From positions 36,146,001 through 36,210,000 of the forward strand of contig OZ038526.1 in assembly GCA_964036665.1 (NCBI GenBank): a stretch of DNA of 64,000 nt. Reading direction: 5' to 3'. The notes under the pieces were generated by a model. That model was not told the origin of the DNA, ran no database searches, and saw only the letters and a list, made by a program, of their open reading frames with translations. This DNA comes from Gordius sp. MW1 (Eukaryota; Nematomorpha; Gordioida; Gordea; Gordiidae). Both the position numbers and the translations under genes were made by a program. Below, piece by piece: positions 23,126 to 34,634 of this stretch; within the stretch, counting starts at the first letter, position 1; the number at the start of each line of letters is the position of its first letter.

Positions 23126-24480
23126 TCTATTTATTGAAAACACCCCACCTGCACCCCTCTCCCCCGCATCAGAAAGAGGGTAAAAAATTAGGGGGGGGGG
23201 GGGGGGAGGGGGCAAAACACCCCTGCCCCCCTTCTCCCTCGCATCAGAAAGAGGGTAAAAAATTGGGGGGGGGCAAATAATCCCCCATGCCCCCCCTCTC
23301 CCCCGCATTAGAAAAAGGGTAAAAAAGGGGGGGGCAAAACACCCCCCATGCCCCCCCCCCTCTCCTCCACATCAGAAAGAGGGTAAAAAATTAGGGGGGG
23401 GGGGGGCAAAACACCCCCCATGCCCCCCCCTCCCCGCATTAGAAAGAGTATAAAAAATTAGGGGGGGGGGGCAAAACACTCCTTGCCCCTCTCTCCCTCG
23501 CATCAGAAAGAGGGTAAAAATTAGGGGGGGGGGCAAAACACCCCTTGCCCCCCCCCTCTCCCTCGCATCAGAAAGAGGGTAAAAAATTGGGGGGGGGGGC
23601 AAAACACCCCCCATGCCCCCCTCTCCCCCACATCAGAAAGAGGGTAAAAAATTAGGGGGGGGGCAAAACACCCCCCATGCCCCCCCCCCTCTCCTCCACA
23701 TCAGAAAGAGGGTAAAAAATTAGGGGGGGGGGCAAAACACCCCCCATGCCCCCCCCCCCTCCCCGCATTAGAAAGAGTATAAAAAATTAGGGGGGGGGGG
23801 CAAAACACTCGTTGCCCCTCTCTCCCTCGCATCAGAAAGAGGGTAAAAATGGGGGGGGGGCAAAACACCCCCCATGCCCCCCTCTCCCCCGCGGCGGAAC
23901 ACCCCCATGCTTCCCTCTCCCCCGCATTAAAAAGAGGGTAAAAAACTAGGGGGGGGGGCAAAACACCCCCCCCCCCCATGCCCCCCTCTCCCCCGCATTA
24001 GAAAGAGGATAAAAAATTAGGGGGGGGGGGGCAAAACACCCCCTGCCCCCCCTCTCCCTCGCATCAGAAAGAGGGTAAAAAATTGGGGGGGGGGGCAAAA
24101 CACCCCCCATGCCCCCCCCCCCTCCCCGCATTAGAAAGAGTATAAAAAATTAGGGGGGGCAAAACACCCCCTATGCCCCCCCTCTCCCCCACATCAGAAA
24201 GAGGGTAAAAAATTAGGGGGGGGGGGGGCAAAACACCCCCCATGCCCCCCTCTCCCCCACATCAGAAAGAGGGTAAAAAATTAGGGGGGGGGGCAAAACA
24301 CCCCCCATGCCCCCCCCTCTCCCCCGCATCAGAAAGAGGGTAAAAAATTAGGGGGGGGGCAAAACACCCCCCTCTCCCCCGCATCAGAAAGAGGGTAAAA
24401 AATTAGGGTGGGGGGCAAAACACCCCACCTGCCCGCCGTTCCTCCCCAGGTGAGAAAGAGGGTAAAAAATAAGGGGGGGG
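23126..24480 (-). repeat. GC-rich minisatellite array, right arm (inverted)
   Basis: Same repeat unit as the left arm, in reverse orientation (AGAAAGAGGGTAAAAAATTA flanked by G and C runs). Internal block duplications also occur here (23330-23520 compared with 23660-23850). Confidence 0.9.
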
Positions 24481-25248
24481 GGCAAATCTTCACAAATTTT
24501 TTTCATAAATAAAACATATTAATTACTACCTACTTCTATAATGCATAATAATTAATTATAATTTACTGAATTTACTAGATTGTGACGTCATGATACATTT
24601 ATTTTTATTTTCTTAAATTAAAAGTTCAATACCTAAATCTAAATACACAAATATGATAAACAAATCGATATATTTGCATGCCCAACCCAAAACGACCAAA
24701 ACTAAACCAAAAGGTTAATAATATTATCCACCCAAACCCTTTAGCTCTTGAATACACCCAAACCTAAACGCCAAAGGTGCCCCAAAAAAAACACCCAAAA
24801 CGCTTTGGGTGTTTTTTACAAAAACGCCAAACGCCAAAGCCCTCCCAAGAAAATTCACCTAACACTGAAAAGGTTGGGTGAAAAAAAACGCCAACGCTTG
24901 CAGGCAACCAATAGAAACCCTTGGTTTTTTACAACACTACCACAAGCCCATACATCCACACATATTTTTAGATTATTCACTATGTCTACCTACCCGTTCA
25001 ATACTCAAAACTATAATTTGTTAAGCACAGTTATTATATTTATATATTAAATAACTCTGCTCCCCCCTTTTCTCTTATTATTTAGCTATTTACTTTTTTC
25101 GCACCTTTTTCCTATCTCCATATGTATCTACTCTATTCTTATAAAAAACATCCATCCCTACAATCGCTATTGTTAATTTCTCGCTATAACCAGTTTTTGT
25201 AATTTTTTTTTTGTATCTATATCATCGTTGTTATAATCACTTTACTTC

Positions 25249-25392
25249 ATTTTTATTTTTTGAGACTTCATCTTCTCCTTTTTTTTTTCCTGAAGATGGA
25301 CCATAAGTGTCCGTAATATTGCGTTCCATTTCCCTCTACCTACGCTATCAATCCAAATCCACCGTATTTATACAATGAAATTTATATAAAAT
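25249..25392 (+). repeat. PLE pseudo-LTR, right copy
   Basis: Near-identical to 17108-17251. In this copy the hammerhead-like GAAA core reads GTAA (CCGTAATATT near 25312), so the motif would be inactive here. Confidence 0.8.
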
Positions 25393-26101
25393 GCTATTGT
25401 TATTAAATTAACGTACATTTCTAACAATAAAAAGTTTAAAATAAAAATTCCGTTTCACTTGCTGCAATTTATTCAGCAAATAATTTAAAACTAAAAAGTA
25501 AAATATATTTTTCAGCAGTTCCAAATAAAAAACTTTTAGAATTTATCTATTTTATTTCCAAAGCTTTAACAACTGCTATGATTTGCAATTTAGGCCAAAA
25601 TATTAAAATAGACAGGGAAAAAAGAGGAAGTTTAAAAGCTATATTATGTACGCTGTGAGAAGATAATTATTTAGTATCGAAAGAGTTTATTTAAATCATA
25701 TTTTATAAGAGATTAGTTTGCTTTAGTGCCGTTCAGGCCGGACTCAGTCTTTGATTGGGGCCGCCTTATTAGGCTCAATTATTTTGTTACATTCTGACCT
25801 ATTATTTATAAAGAAAAATAACATATCCAATGCCTGGCAATTTTTAACCTTTTAAAATATAGACCTAGGGTTCATTGATCTTCTGTGTACAAAATAAGCG
25901 CAGACGTTTAATAATATAAGTAAAATTTAAACTGTTTTTAATTTTAAATGTTAAACTGAGCCCTAAAATCAACTTAGATAGAAACAATGCAGGACCAATG
26001 TTTAGACGCACATTTACCTCACTTTAGTTTTTAGCTCGGTTAGACATCACTAAAAACATCTGTTAAGCCTATTTTCAAAATTTTACAAATTGCTCGTAAT
26101 C
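25393..26101. other. Intergenic spacer upstream of the aldo-keto reductase
   Basis: AT-rich, no open frame with recognisable content. It should contain the promoter of the reductase gene, but no element can be assigned. Confidence 0.4.
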
Positions 26102-27355
26102 ATGAATGCGGTAAAATCTATAAAGCTTAATTCTGGATATGGAATGCCAATGATAGCATGTAATTAGGAATTTATATTTTAAATAATTTTTAATAGTGGG
26201 AACATATCTGGTTAAAGAAAAAGATGTAATTATGAAAATAATTGAAGCTGCCCTTGCTGCTGGATATAGGTCATTTGGTAATTTACCTTAAAAAAACATT
26301 TTTAATTATTAGACACTGCTGAGGTTTACGAAAATGAAGCTTATATAGGTGAAGCCTTTGAAAGATACCTGCCACAATTTAAACTTGAGAGGGAGGATAT
26401 ATTTATTACATCAAAATTAGGTTTTATTTTTAATTATGTCTTTCAAAATTTACTCCTTTTGTGCTATGTATTTTATATTAAATTAATTGCTATTATGTTC
26501 CAAAAGCCACTAGTAATCAAGGTTCCGCTGCAGCTAAGGCTATTAAGGAAACCATGGCTAATTTGAAAACTCCTTATTTGGATCTTTTCTTAATCCATTT
26601 TCCAGCAACTCAAGGGCTTCAGCATTCAGACCCAAAAAATACTCTAAATAGGGCAGAGAGTTGGAAAGCTATGGAAGCTGCAGTTAAGGAGGGTGTTTTT
26701 CGTAGTATAGGTGTTAGTAATTATACCATAAAACAGTTGGAAGAATTATTAAAAAATTGTAATATTAAACCTGCTGTGGATCAAGTAGAATTTCATCCGT
26801 ACTTATTCCAAAAGGATTTACTAGATTTTTGTGAAAACAATGGCATTGCCTTAGAGGCATATTCTTCTTTAGGATCTCAAACTAGCCAAGATCTTATTAG
26901 TAATGTTCAAAATTTTATTTTTAACTAAAAACTCTTAAAATATATGTTAATCTTTTTTAATATAAACAATCTTATTATTGTATTTTGCTTTTATTAATGA
27001 TATAATTCTTTTATATTTTAATAATTAATTATACCCTTTTCTTTTTTCCACCCATGACATATTAAATTTGTTGCATTTAAGGTGCAATTTCTAAAATTTC
27101 ATATATATATTTAACTTATTAGATGATAAAACTGTAGCTGAAATTGCGAAAAAACATCATAAAGAACCTGGTCACATACTATTAAGATGGGCCATACAAC
27201 ACAATGTACTTATTATTCCAAAATCAAAAAACCCAGAAAGGATCATGAAAAATATTCAAATTTTTGATTTTAACATTGATGATAAAGATATGGCTGCATT
27301 AGATGGCTTAAATCAAAACAAAAGATATTCTTGGGACCCAACTGATGTTGTTTAA
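26102..27355 (+). CDS. Aldo-keto reductase, five exons
   Basis: NAD(P)H-dependent carbonyl reductase of the AKR superfamily, expected to be cytosolic. Exons with consistent GT-AG splice phases: 26102-26159, 26197-26277, 26313-26420, 26507-26899 and 27123-27355, giving 290 residues, a little short of the usual 310-320. The start is the ATG of MNAVKSIKLNSGYGMPM. The catalytic tetrad is readable: Asp and Tyr in DTAEVYENEA, Lys in ITSKL, His in FLIHFPA. Further family signatures are RSIGVSNYTIKQLEELL, the Q and E of VDQVEFHPYL, and the cofactor-binding IIPKSKNPERI near the C-terminus. The 3-to-4 junction (TSKL joined to ATSNQG) is the least certain. No truncation or frameshift is seen, so the gene is probably functional. 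The precise substrate class cannot be told. Confidence 0.92.
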
Positions 27356-28634
27356 ACCATTGTTACTTCAAAAATTAGAAGAATTATATGACTTAACATA
27401 AAAGTTAAATTATTAATATTAAATTAGTGACTCACATTTTGAAATTATTATTACAATTAGTTGATGTTTCAATTATTGTAGTTTGTAATGATATTGTTGA
27501 AACTTTCTCTTTAATTTTGACTAGTGTTTATGGCAAAACATTTGTTAATAGTTTAATAAATTGTTGATTTTTAGTTTTAGTCGTTTTTCATGTGTAAACA
27601 TTAATTGCTATGCAATTTATGGGCTCGTGTTTGGTTGTCCCTCCGTCCTGTCCAACTTGTATATTAGGTTTTTAATGGATGTGGACTTATGCTTCTGTAA
27701 AAGACTTTTTTTTCCCAAAGAGACTAGATAATGACCGCTGATTGGCTTTAAATTTTTCGACCTCGCTCGAGCTCAAATTCCATCTTTGTTTGCCCGACCC
27801 TTGGGTGAAAAAGAGGGTAAAAATATTCATCATGCGAATTAAATTCTTTTCGAAATTGTGACTTATTAATGGCCTAAAAAATGTTTTACACCTTAGAAAT
27901 TTATATTTTAAAAAGTTTAGGGGTCGCACAGGTGACAAATGTCATAATCCATATTTATGATACGAATTTAATTCTTTTTCGAAAATGTGACTTATTAATG
28001 GCCTAAAAAATGTTTTACACCTTTAAAATATGTGTTTTATAAATTAATTTTTTTAAACTGAACTTAAACTAGTTGGTTTTTTTTAAAGTAGAGCTTGAAC
28101 TAGTTATTTTGGATTATTCGGAACTTGAACTTTACAATATAAACAAACTAGTTCATCACCAAGCTTTTCTTTTAAAAAAATTGAAAGCCGAGTATAATGG
28201 ATTTTATTAACAAGAACGATTTATTTCACGCGCATTTTTAAAAATGAATTCACATATTTGAAACAAATTTTTTTTTAAATAACATCTGCCTTTCATATAG
28301 TGCTCCTGTTCTGTTGAAAGGTTTCTTGAAGGAAACTTATCTTTTAAGTTAGACGTCTTCTTATTAAATGATTATCCTAAAAATAATATTTTATTTTAGT
28401 CCAATTTTCATCTACTTCCCGCTGATTGTCTTATATATTATATTGTTTAAAATGAAAAATAAAAGTTTTACATATAGCAATGTTAAAAATTTTGCTGAAA
28501 AAAGCTTGTTAGCTCATGAAAAAAGTTTATTACTAAATTTTATAATAGACTATTTCTAAATTAACAAATTTGCTTAAGACGAATAATTTTACAAGAAAAA
28601 TATTTATTATATATGTAAATTACGTGTTCATACT
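27356..28634. other. Spacer with small repeat fragments
   Basis: 27592-27650 carries TTAATTGCTATGCAATTTAT, the end motif of the Helitron-like family found at 31526-33445. 27830-27935 and 27945-28040 are two tandem copies sharing TGTGACTTATTAATGGCC. A 63-residue frame at 28368-28559 has no recognisable homology. Nothing else is supported. Confidence 0.45.
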
Positions 28635-28860
28635 AGAGGTGTGCATGGATCAAATTCTTTCCGTCCGAAGTCGAATTAAATCAACATTTAATTTTAGTCG
28701 GATCGGATTTTCAATTAAACAATAATAATTTTAATTGATTACCGTGAATCATCAATAAAATTAAATTCATAGAACTTGATTTTAAAATTGCGGATTAGGT
28801 ACAGATTTAAGAACTAATTTTAAATCAGATAAAAAAATTTCAATAACCCTTCGTATCGTA
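28635..28860. mobile_element. hAT end fragment (GATCGGATC family)
   Basis: Begins TAGAGGTGTGCATGGATCAA like the element at 6527-7280 and retains GTCGGATCGGATTTTCAA, but most subterminal repeats are eroded and the other end is missing. Confidence 0.5.
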
Positions 28861-29039
28861 TTAAATTTCATAAGTATTATATATAATGAAAAAATAAACT
28901 TTAGATCTCACAATATTCACAAATTTTTATTAAGTAATAATTTTAGGAAATTAATGTTATATACATACAATAACAAACGTTAAACATATTTATTCAGTAA
29001 AATAAATATTTCGCCAAGATTTTAGGCACGTCATAACAC

Positions 29040-29930
29040 GAACTGTAGTAGGTGACGAATTACGCCTGGCCTTCTTCGGTACCTCCATGTCCAATACTTT
29101 TCGATTTATGTGTTTCGTGTCCCTTCATAGAAAATTCCCGTACCACCATAGCCGATTTTCATTAATCATGTCCGCCTTAGGTTGAATACCCATTTTTGTA
29201 ATGACATATGGTCGGGCTTAGTATACCCCAAGCTCCACCTTATCATACTCATCTCTGTGGCTTGTAATAGCTTTTTCCGTGGTGTTTTTAATGAATATGT
29301 TCTACTTCCATAGAGTAAGACTCGTCTTACGATGGATCTATAAGTTTTGCTCTTCAACCATTGTGGCACATATTATCGGATATACTTCGCCATTTAATCC
29401 ATTCCTTTTGGATTCGGGCAATGATTTCTGTTGCGCAACCTCCCTCTTGATATAGCATCGAGTCGAAGGATGGAACCCTGTCTACTTTCGGGCACTTTAG
29501 ATAGTCATCTAAAATGGGCTACCTGTAACGTTCATTTCCATGTATACGATCGTTGACCTTTAAACCATATCCAGCTAAGTGCTTTGACCACTTTTCGACT
29601 CTTCGAATACTTTCTACTTTATTTCCTCGCATAGTACTATATCATCGGGATGTGGCATACACCATGGCTAGCTTTTGAATGTCTCTCGTTGTTGTGTCTA
29701 TAATTATATTAAATAAAAAAGGGACTCAAATCAGATCCTTTGATGTAATCCCATTTTAACCCGAAAAGGTTTAGAGTCTCCAACTGTCGTCCTAACGCAA
29801 GAGTTTGAGGCATAAATATTTTTCATAAGCCGTATAGATGCGTCAGGGACATTTTGTTTTCTCAGGCACCACATTAATTCGCGATAGACCGTGTCATAAC
29901 TCAGAAGCTTTCTCCAAATCGATTTTAGCT
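29040..29930 (-). pseudogene. RTE-type LINE relic (RT to C-terminus)
   Basis: Minus strand, 5' to 3': an RT segment with VPDASIRLMKNIY and VKMGLHQ (about 29750-29850), then the thumb region WLKSKTYRSIVRRVLLYGS, then LWWYGNFL and KVLDMEVPKKARR near 29080-29160, matching the 'RLRWFGHV...RRVLEMEVPGRR' end of RTE elements. Multiple stops and shifts show that it is long dead. It aligns with the relics at 2270-2600 and 4010-5490. Confidence 0.7.
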
Positions 29931-29946
29931 ATATAATTTCAAAAAA

Positions 29947-30058
29947 ATTCCGCTATGGCTAATGAATTATATTTACAGATAGTTATGCCGATTTTCTGTC
30001 GTATAAAAAACGATTCGCGGGGATAACTATCTATAAATATAATTAGCCATAGCGGAAT
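29947..30058. repeat. Near-perfect 112-bp hairpin
   Basis: ATTCCGCTATGGCTAAT at the left and ATTAGCCATAGCGGAAT at the right continue inward as complementary arms of about 40 bp with few mismatches. The loop (about 30 bp) contains GTCGTATAAAAAACGA. It lies inside or at the edge of the RTE relic. It may be a tiny MITE; no target duplication is clear. Confidence 0.7.
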
Positions 30059-30593
30059 GTTTTCTCAATAATTACAATTATTGATTTTTTAATTAATTTA
30101 TCTCACCTTCACAAAATATGTAATTCTTTTTTATAAAAATAATAAATGATTGGATTTACAAAAAAAAATTCAAAAATGTATTTTATAACAAAATGATATA
30201 CAGTTTTTTAACATTAATCATAGCGTTAAACTATATTTTAAAACTTAATTTTTTATCACTTTCATTTCTTATAATATTATTAAGATCATTTAGCCATATA
30301 AAAAACATTTGATGTGATTGCATTAACTGGAGGCAGAGGCAACAGGGGTCAACTGCCTCCCTCCTGTAGATCTAATTAAGCTGTTGCCAACTCTGGCCAA
30401 TCTCATTATAAACTTAATTTAAAGAATAAATAAAAGATAAAAATATAAATAGTTTAATTAAATAAATAACTTTAAAGATTACATAAATCCTTATGATTTT
30501 GAAAGGTGTCTATAGGTTACATAAACGACTTCGATTACACCACGTTGCCATTGTAATGCCTGAATCTGGGATGATATCAGAACAGACGGGACC

Positions 30594-30784
30594 GGGTCAA
30601 AATAACAGAAAAAAATAGCCAAATTGGTCAGAACTGGTCAGATCAAGATTGGTCAGGAGGGTTAGTGTTTTAGGTCAGTATTTTAGGTTTAGGGTTAGAT
30701 GCACATCAAATTCCCTCCCCATTTGAGATATAATTCTAATATATTGATTATCTAAATCTCATATTTTTCTGCTATTTTGACCCC
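30594..30784. mobile_element. MITE with GGGTCAAAATA termini
   Basis: Inverted ends GGGTCAAAATAACAGAAAAA and TTTTTCTGCTATTTTGACCC. A related, reverse-oriented copy lies at about 34635-34790. No target duplication is readable. Confidence 0.55.
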
Positions 30785-31079
30785 GATTCAGAAATTTAAG
30801 GATAAAATGTTGATAAGAGATATCAAATGATCAATGCCAAAGTCATGAGTATGTGATATCAACTTACCCATAAAATTTTCCATCAGGGTGAGCATGTGGT
30901 ATATAGCACAGTGATTCTTAACCTGGGGAAGTTTGCCGGGGGGTCGCCAAATTTTTTTAGAATAAAATAAAAATATTCAGAAAAGCTTTAGAAAAAATAC
31001 TCACCAGGGGATTCGAACTCGTTGTCTTAAGATTCATTATTAGAATTAATAAATGATTGTAATTTAAAATCTTTGTTTA

Positions 31080-31329
31080 AAACTAAAAGTTTGCCTCAAT
31101 ATTGGATACAAATTCGTGCAGAATATCTTCCATTATTTTCAGCAGCAATTCGAAATTTGCTGCCTTTCGCTAGTACATATTTGTGTGAAAAGGCTTCTCA
31201 ACTATGGTGGATATAAAAACTAAACGCAATCGATTGCGACTAGATTCCTGCATGAGGATAGCATTACAATCAATGGAACCTAGAATAAACAAATTGGCTG
31301 AAGATGTTCAGCAGCAGAAATCTCATTAA
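31080..31329 (+). pseudogene. C-terminal remnant of a ZBED5-like hAT transposase
   Basis: Plus-strand reading gives FSAAIRNLLPFASTYLCEKA, then after a shift KLNAIDCD and CMRIALQSMEPRINKLAEDV ending QQQKSH-stop at 31329. This matches the 'LLPF.TSYLCE..FS......K.RNRL......LR.AL....PRI..L' tail of ZBED5/SCAND3-like proteins. Indels disrupt the frame. Confidence 0.7.
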
Positions 31330-31525
31330 ATATATTTCCGAATGCATATATTTTTTATTTTAAACATTGTTTTTATGTTTAATTATGAAGTTTTCATGTT
31401 ATTATTATTTCATTATTTATTTAAATTTTAAATAGATAATGAAATAATAAAGTTGTGTTTTATGTTTATTATATAATAAAATGAAAAAATAATAGAAAAT
31501 CAATATATTATAGATAATATAACAA

Positions 31526-33445
31526 ATAACTCGGGCCTTCGGCCCTCGTGGGAAGGGGGAGAAGGGAAGGGAAGAGGGGAAGGGAAGGGGGGACGACTCA
31601 TCTGTACTTCGTATAAATGTATCATATTTGCTATGCAATTTATGGGCGAGAAAGGTGGGAAGGGGCGAGAATGCCTATAGGGGGGTATTAAATGCCTAAT
31701 GATTAATTAATTATTTATACAAATTTTTCATTATAGGCAAAATGTAATAAAGGCAAAATGTAATATAGGCAAGGGTTAGGGTTAGATTTAGTGTTTGCAT
31801 CTAGTTGCGTATTACATTAGTTTTTATGGCCTTTAGTGATTATGGGTCTAACAAACATTATATTATAAAACAACACAATGTTAAGAATTTGCAGAATTGT
31901 TGGGAGAAGGTTTTTGTTGAATTTGAACAATTTTTAATTAAAAAAATCAAAAATTTGGCCAATGGTCACTTTTTCTCTATTGGTCAGTACCAACAGATAC
32001 TCTATAAGTCAATGATAGCCAAAAAAAACGGAAAAAAAAATTTTGATGCTCACTTTGGCCAATGGTCATTTTTTTCCATTGGTCAGCAGCCAGCACACGG
32101 TAAAAGTGGATATAAATTCATAAGAGTAAAAAAACGAAAAAAAAAATTTCGAATCACATTTTGGCCAATGGTCATTTTTATCCATTGGTCAGCAGCCAGG
32201 ACACGGTAAAAGTGTCTATAAATTCATAATAGTCAAAAAAAAACGAAAACAAAGTTTTCGAATCACATTTTGGCCAATGGTCATTTTATTCCATTAGTCA
32301 GCAGCCAGCGGACGGCCAAAAAGTCATAATAGCAATGGTAGGAACAGGAACAATCATAATAGTCAAAAAAAACGAAAAAAATAATTTCGATTCACATTTT
32401 GGCCAATGGTCATTTTTTCAATCGGTCAGGAGCCAGCGAACGGCCAAAAAGTCATAATAGCAATGGTAGTAACAGGAACAATCATAATAGTCAAAAAAAA
32501 CGAAAAAATAAACTCGGATTCACATTTTGGCCAATGGTCATTTTTTTCATTGGTCAGCAGCCAACGGACGGCCAAAAAGTCTTATTATCAATGATAGTAA
32601 CAAGAACAATCATAAAAGTCAAAAAAAACTCCGGGATTCTAACCCAAAAACTAGTTAAATTGCATAGCAATTAAAAGTAAACAACTTTTATTTATGTTTA
32701 TTATATAACATTGGTCAGCAGCCAGCGGACGGCCAAAAAGTCATAATAGCAATGGTAGAAACAGGAACAATCATAATAGTGAAAAAAAACGAAAAAAATA
32801 ATTTCGATTCACATTTTGGCCAATGGTCATTTTTTTCATTGGTCAGCAGCCAGCGGACGGCCAAAAATTCTTATTATCAATGATAGTAACAAGAACAATC
32901 ATAAGAGTCAAAAAAACTTCCGGGATTCTAACCCCAAAACTAGTTAAATTGCATAGCAATTAAAAAGTAAACAACTTTTATTTATGTTTATTATATAACT
33001 AGTTAAATTGCATAGCATTAAAAGTAAACAACTTTTATCTATGTTTATTATATAACAAAAACTAGTTAAATTGCATAGCAATTAAAAGTAAACAACTTTT
33101 ATTTATGTTTATTATATAACTAGTTAAATTGCATAGCAATTAAAAGTAAACAACTTTTATTTATGTTTATTATATAATAGATAATTTAACAAATCTTATA
33201 TATAACAACATATAACACACCGAGAGAGATAGAGATGAGGGGTGGGGCACCTCTTATGCATTAATTCAAAAAATAACACAACGAAGGAGATAGAGATGAG
33301 GGGTGGGGCACCTCTTTCTCATCCATTAATTTAAAAAAGCGATAACCTAATATACCCAATGCCAATAGATAGGGATGGACGGACGGACGGACAGACAGAC
33401 GGACGGACGGACGGACAACAAAAAACGAGCCCATAAATTGCATAG
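31526..33445. mobile_element. Helitron/Helentron-like repeat, copy A
   Basis: Begins TCGGGCCTTCGGCCCTCG (a GGGCC-TTC-GGCCC hairpin), followed by a purine-only tract GGGAGAAGGGAAGGG..., then five to six tandem units of about 120 bp (GGCCAATGGTCATTTTT, CATTGGTCAGCAGCC, GGACGGCCAAAAAG) at 31960-32900, then three to four copies of a 63-bp unit with the palindrome AATTGCATAGCAATT (32940-33180), and a (GGAC)n microsatellite. Copies B (about 44125-46405, inverted) and C (48438-49660) share this order. Termini-plus-minisatellite architecture resembles non-autonomous Helentrons, but the class is inferred. Confidence 0.55.
33372..33418. repeat. GGAC tetranucleotide microsatellite
   Basis: About eleven tandem GGAC/GACA units, located near the end of Helitron-like copy A. 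Confidence 0.85.
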
Positions 33446-33984
33446 CAATTAATATAAATTATTATGAAAAAATGGGGGGCCGCAAACAAATTATAAAATA
33501 TTTGGGGGGTCCCGTGTATAAAAAGGTTAAGAACCACTGATATAGCACATACCACTAATATTGCAATACATTTTGGGACAAGTATCGAAATAACAAGTTT
33601 GGACTAAAATGAATTTCATATTTAATTAAACAATTTCAATATTAATCTTTTACACTTTTTTTAAATTATTTATTTTTGAAAATAGGTAAACAATTTTTGC
33701 AAATTTATGGTTGTAAAAACACGCATTTTTATGACTTGAATGCCATAAAGCACCTATTTCAAATAAAAAAAAAAACATTCTTACTAGTATTAAAATCATC
33801 AATATGTGGTTGAACTTTGAATTAGAGGTCTGCATGGGCCGAAATTTTAGGTTCAGGCCCGGCCCATACCCGCACAAATATTATTTTTTGCTCGCACCCG
33901 GCCCGCATAAAAATCCCAAAAATTGCGCCGCATCAGGCCCGCACGATTAAAAACAAGTCTACGTTGTTTCAAAATTATTTATTT

Positions 33985-34160
33985 TTTTTTATATGAAGAA
34001 GTCTTTATTAAATGGTATACGAAAAATTACATTCACGACAAAAAATATACAAAAACGCGCTATAACTAAACGGATGGCCTTGATCCGTGTATGGAAATCG
34101 TGTTGGATTTAACGATTTTCATTGTGATCTTTTGCCTATTTGTATAAAAACTATTTTTTA
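33985..34160 (-). mobile_element. R2-like LINE 3'-end fragment
   Basis: GGATGGCCTTGATCCGTGTA and ATGGAAATCGTGT match the 3' end of the LINE at 61390-63115 (61494-61525). A T-rich tract at 33980-33992 is the inverted poly(A). It is severely 5'-truncated. Confidence 0.6.
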
Positions 34161-34224
34161 GTGTTCATGAAATATTTTGCTATAGCATATAATATCGGTA
34201 TTTATCAAAAATTACAATTTAATA

Positions 34225-34500
34225 TTGTCATTTAAAACTAAAAGTCTTCAATCAGGCAATAATTTCGTTCTTCTCTGTTCAGTAAGGCGACTTGCCTTAC
34301 TGAATGTGCTTTCACTCGTAGCACTGTTGGCTGGAATTGACAAAAACCGACTAGCTAATTTTGTTAAATTTGGTAGCATAATTTGGAGTTCCTTCCACCA
34401 TAAAATTACATTTAATTCAGCATCTTCAGGTTTAGATTTAGATCTATCAATCTTTTCCGTTTCATCATCGTCCCAAATAGAAAATAGGTAATTGCTTAGT
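34225..34500 (-). pseudogene. hAT transposase C-terminal domain remnant of the 15.9-kb unit
   Basis: The minus strand reads FSIWDDDETEKIDRSKSK, then LTKLASRFLSIPANSATSES and TFSKASRLTEQRRTKL, the hATC dimerisation motif. A minus-strand frame upstream (34835-35059) may be an eroded inner part. The N-terminal half is absent. Confidence 0.75.
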
Positions 34501-34634
34501 GTGGCACACCTGAGCTGGATTACTCATAGTTTTAAATTTCTTTAAACCCATCTTGAAAAATCGATCGGCTATTATGTTAACGTAGTTTTTAAGAAGCTTC
34601 TTTCGAAAACCCATCAAAGTAGCAGAATGATGAA

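Larger units (their letters stand above)
20032..24939. mobile_element. hAT-type foldback element with giant minisatellite inverted repeats
   Basis: Inverted termini TAGTGTTGTAAAAA and TTTTTTACAACACTA are flanked by a perfect 8-bp duplication CCACAAGC (20024-20031 and 24940-24947). Each arm comprises a unique 460-bp segment (20032-20495; 24480-24939) that is the reverse complement of the other, then a 1.3-kb array of GC-rich repeats, also in opposite orientations. The central 1.3 kb has no convincing gene. The arms and arrays recall Drosophila FB elements in architecture, but the 8-bp duplication and termini are hAT-like. Frames translating the arrays are artefacts. Confidence 0.88.
17108..25392 (+). 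mobile_element. Penelope-like element (PLE) with terminal direct repeats, split by a hAT foldback insertion
   Basis: A near-identical direct repeat of about 143 bp (17108-17251 and 25249-25392) brackets the element, as expected of the pseudo-LTRs of PLEs. Inside are the RT and GIY-YIG ORFs, a second diverged GIY-YIG segment, and the 4.9-kb foldback insertion at 20032-24939. Removing the foldback and one copy of its target duplication makes the PLE continuous. The outer boundaries of the PLE insertion were not determined. Confidence 0.85.
30909..33539 (+). mobile_element. hAT element of the Charlie/ZBED5-like type
   Basis: Termini CAGTGATTCTTAACC and GGTTAAGAACCACTG are flanked by a perfect 8-bp duplication ATATAGCA (30901-30908 and 33540-33547). 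The left part holds the C-terminal coding remnant (31080-31329). The right part is largely occupied by a Helitron-like repeat inserted at about 31526-33445. The native hAT remainder is under 1 kb, so most of the transposase gene was lost before or during the insertion. Confidence 0.9.

Noticed and set aside
23114-24131. Minus-strand open frames in the right array
   Set aside because: Same repeat-unit translation as in the left arm, only inverted.
20495-24480. CRISPR array
   Set aside because: Units are contiguous tandem repeats without unique spacers, and the context is eukaryotic with hAT ends.
30990-31030. tRNA gene suggested by a T-arm-like CAGGGGATTCGAACTC
   Set aside because: No acceptor stem, D-arm or anticodon arm can be folded around it.
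33261-33555. Minus-strand frames rich in RPSVRPSV, possibly a low-complexity protein
   Set aside because: Translation of the GGAC microsatellite and adjoining repeat ends.
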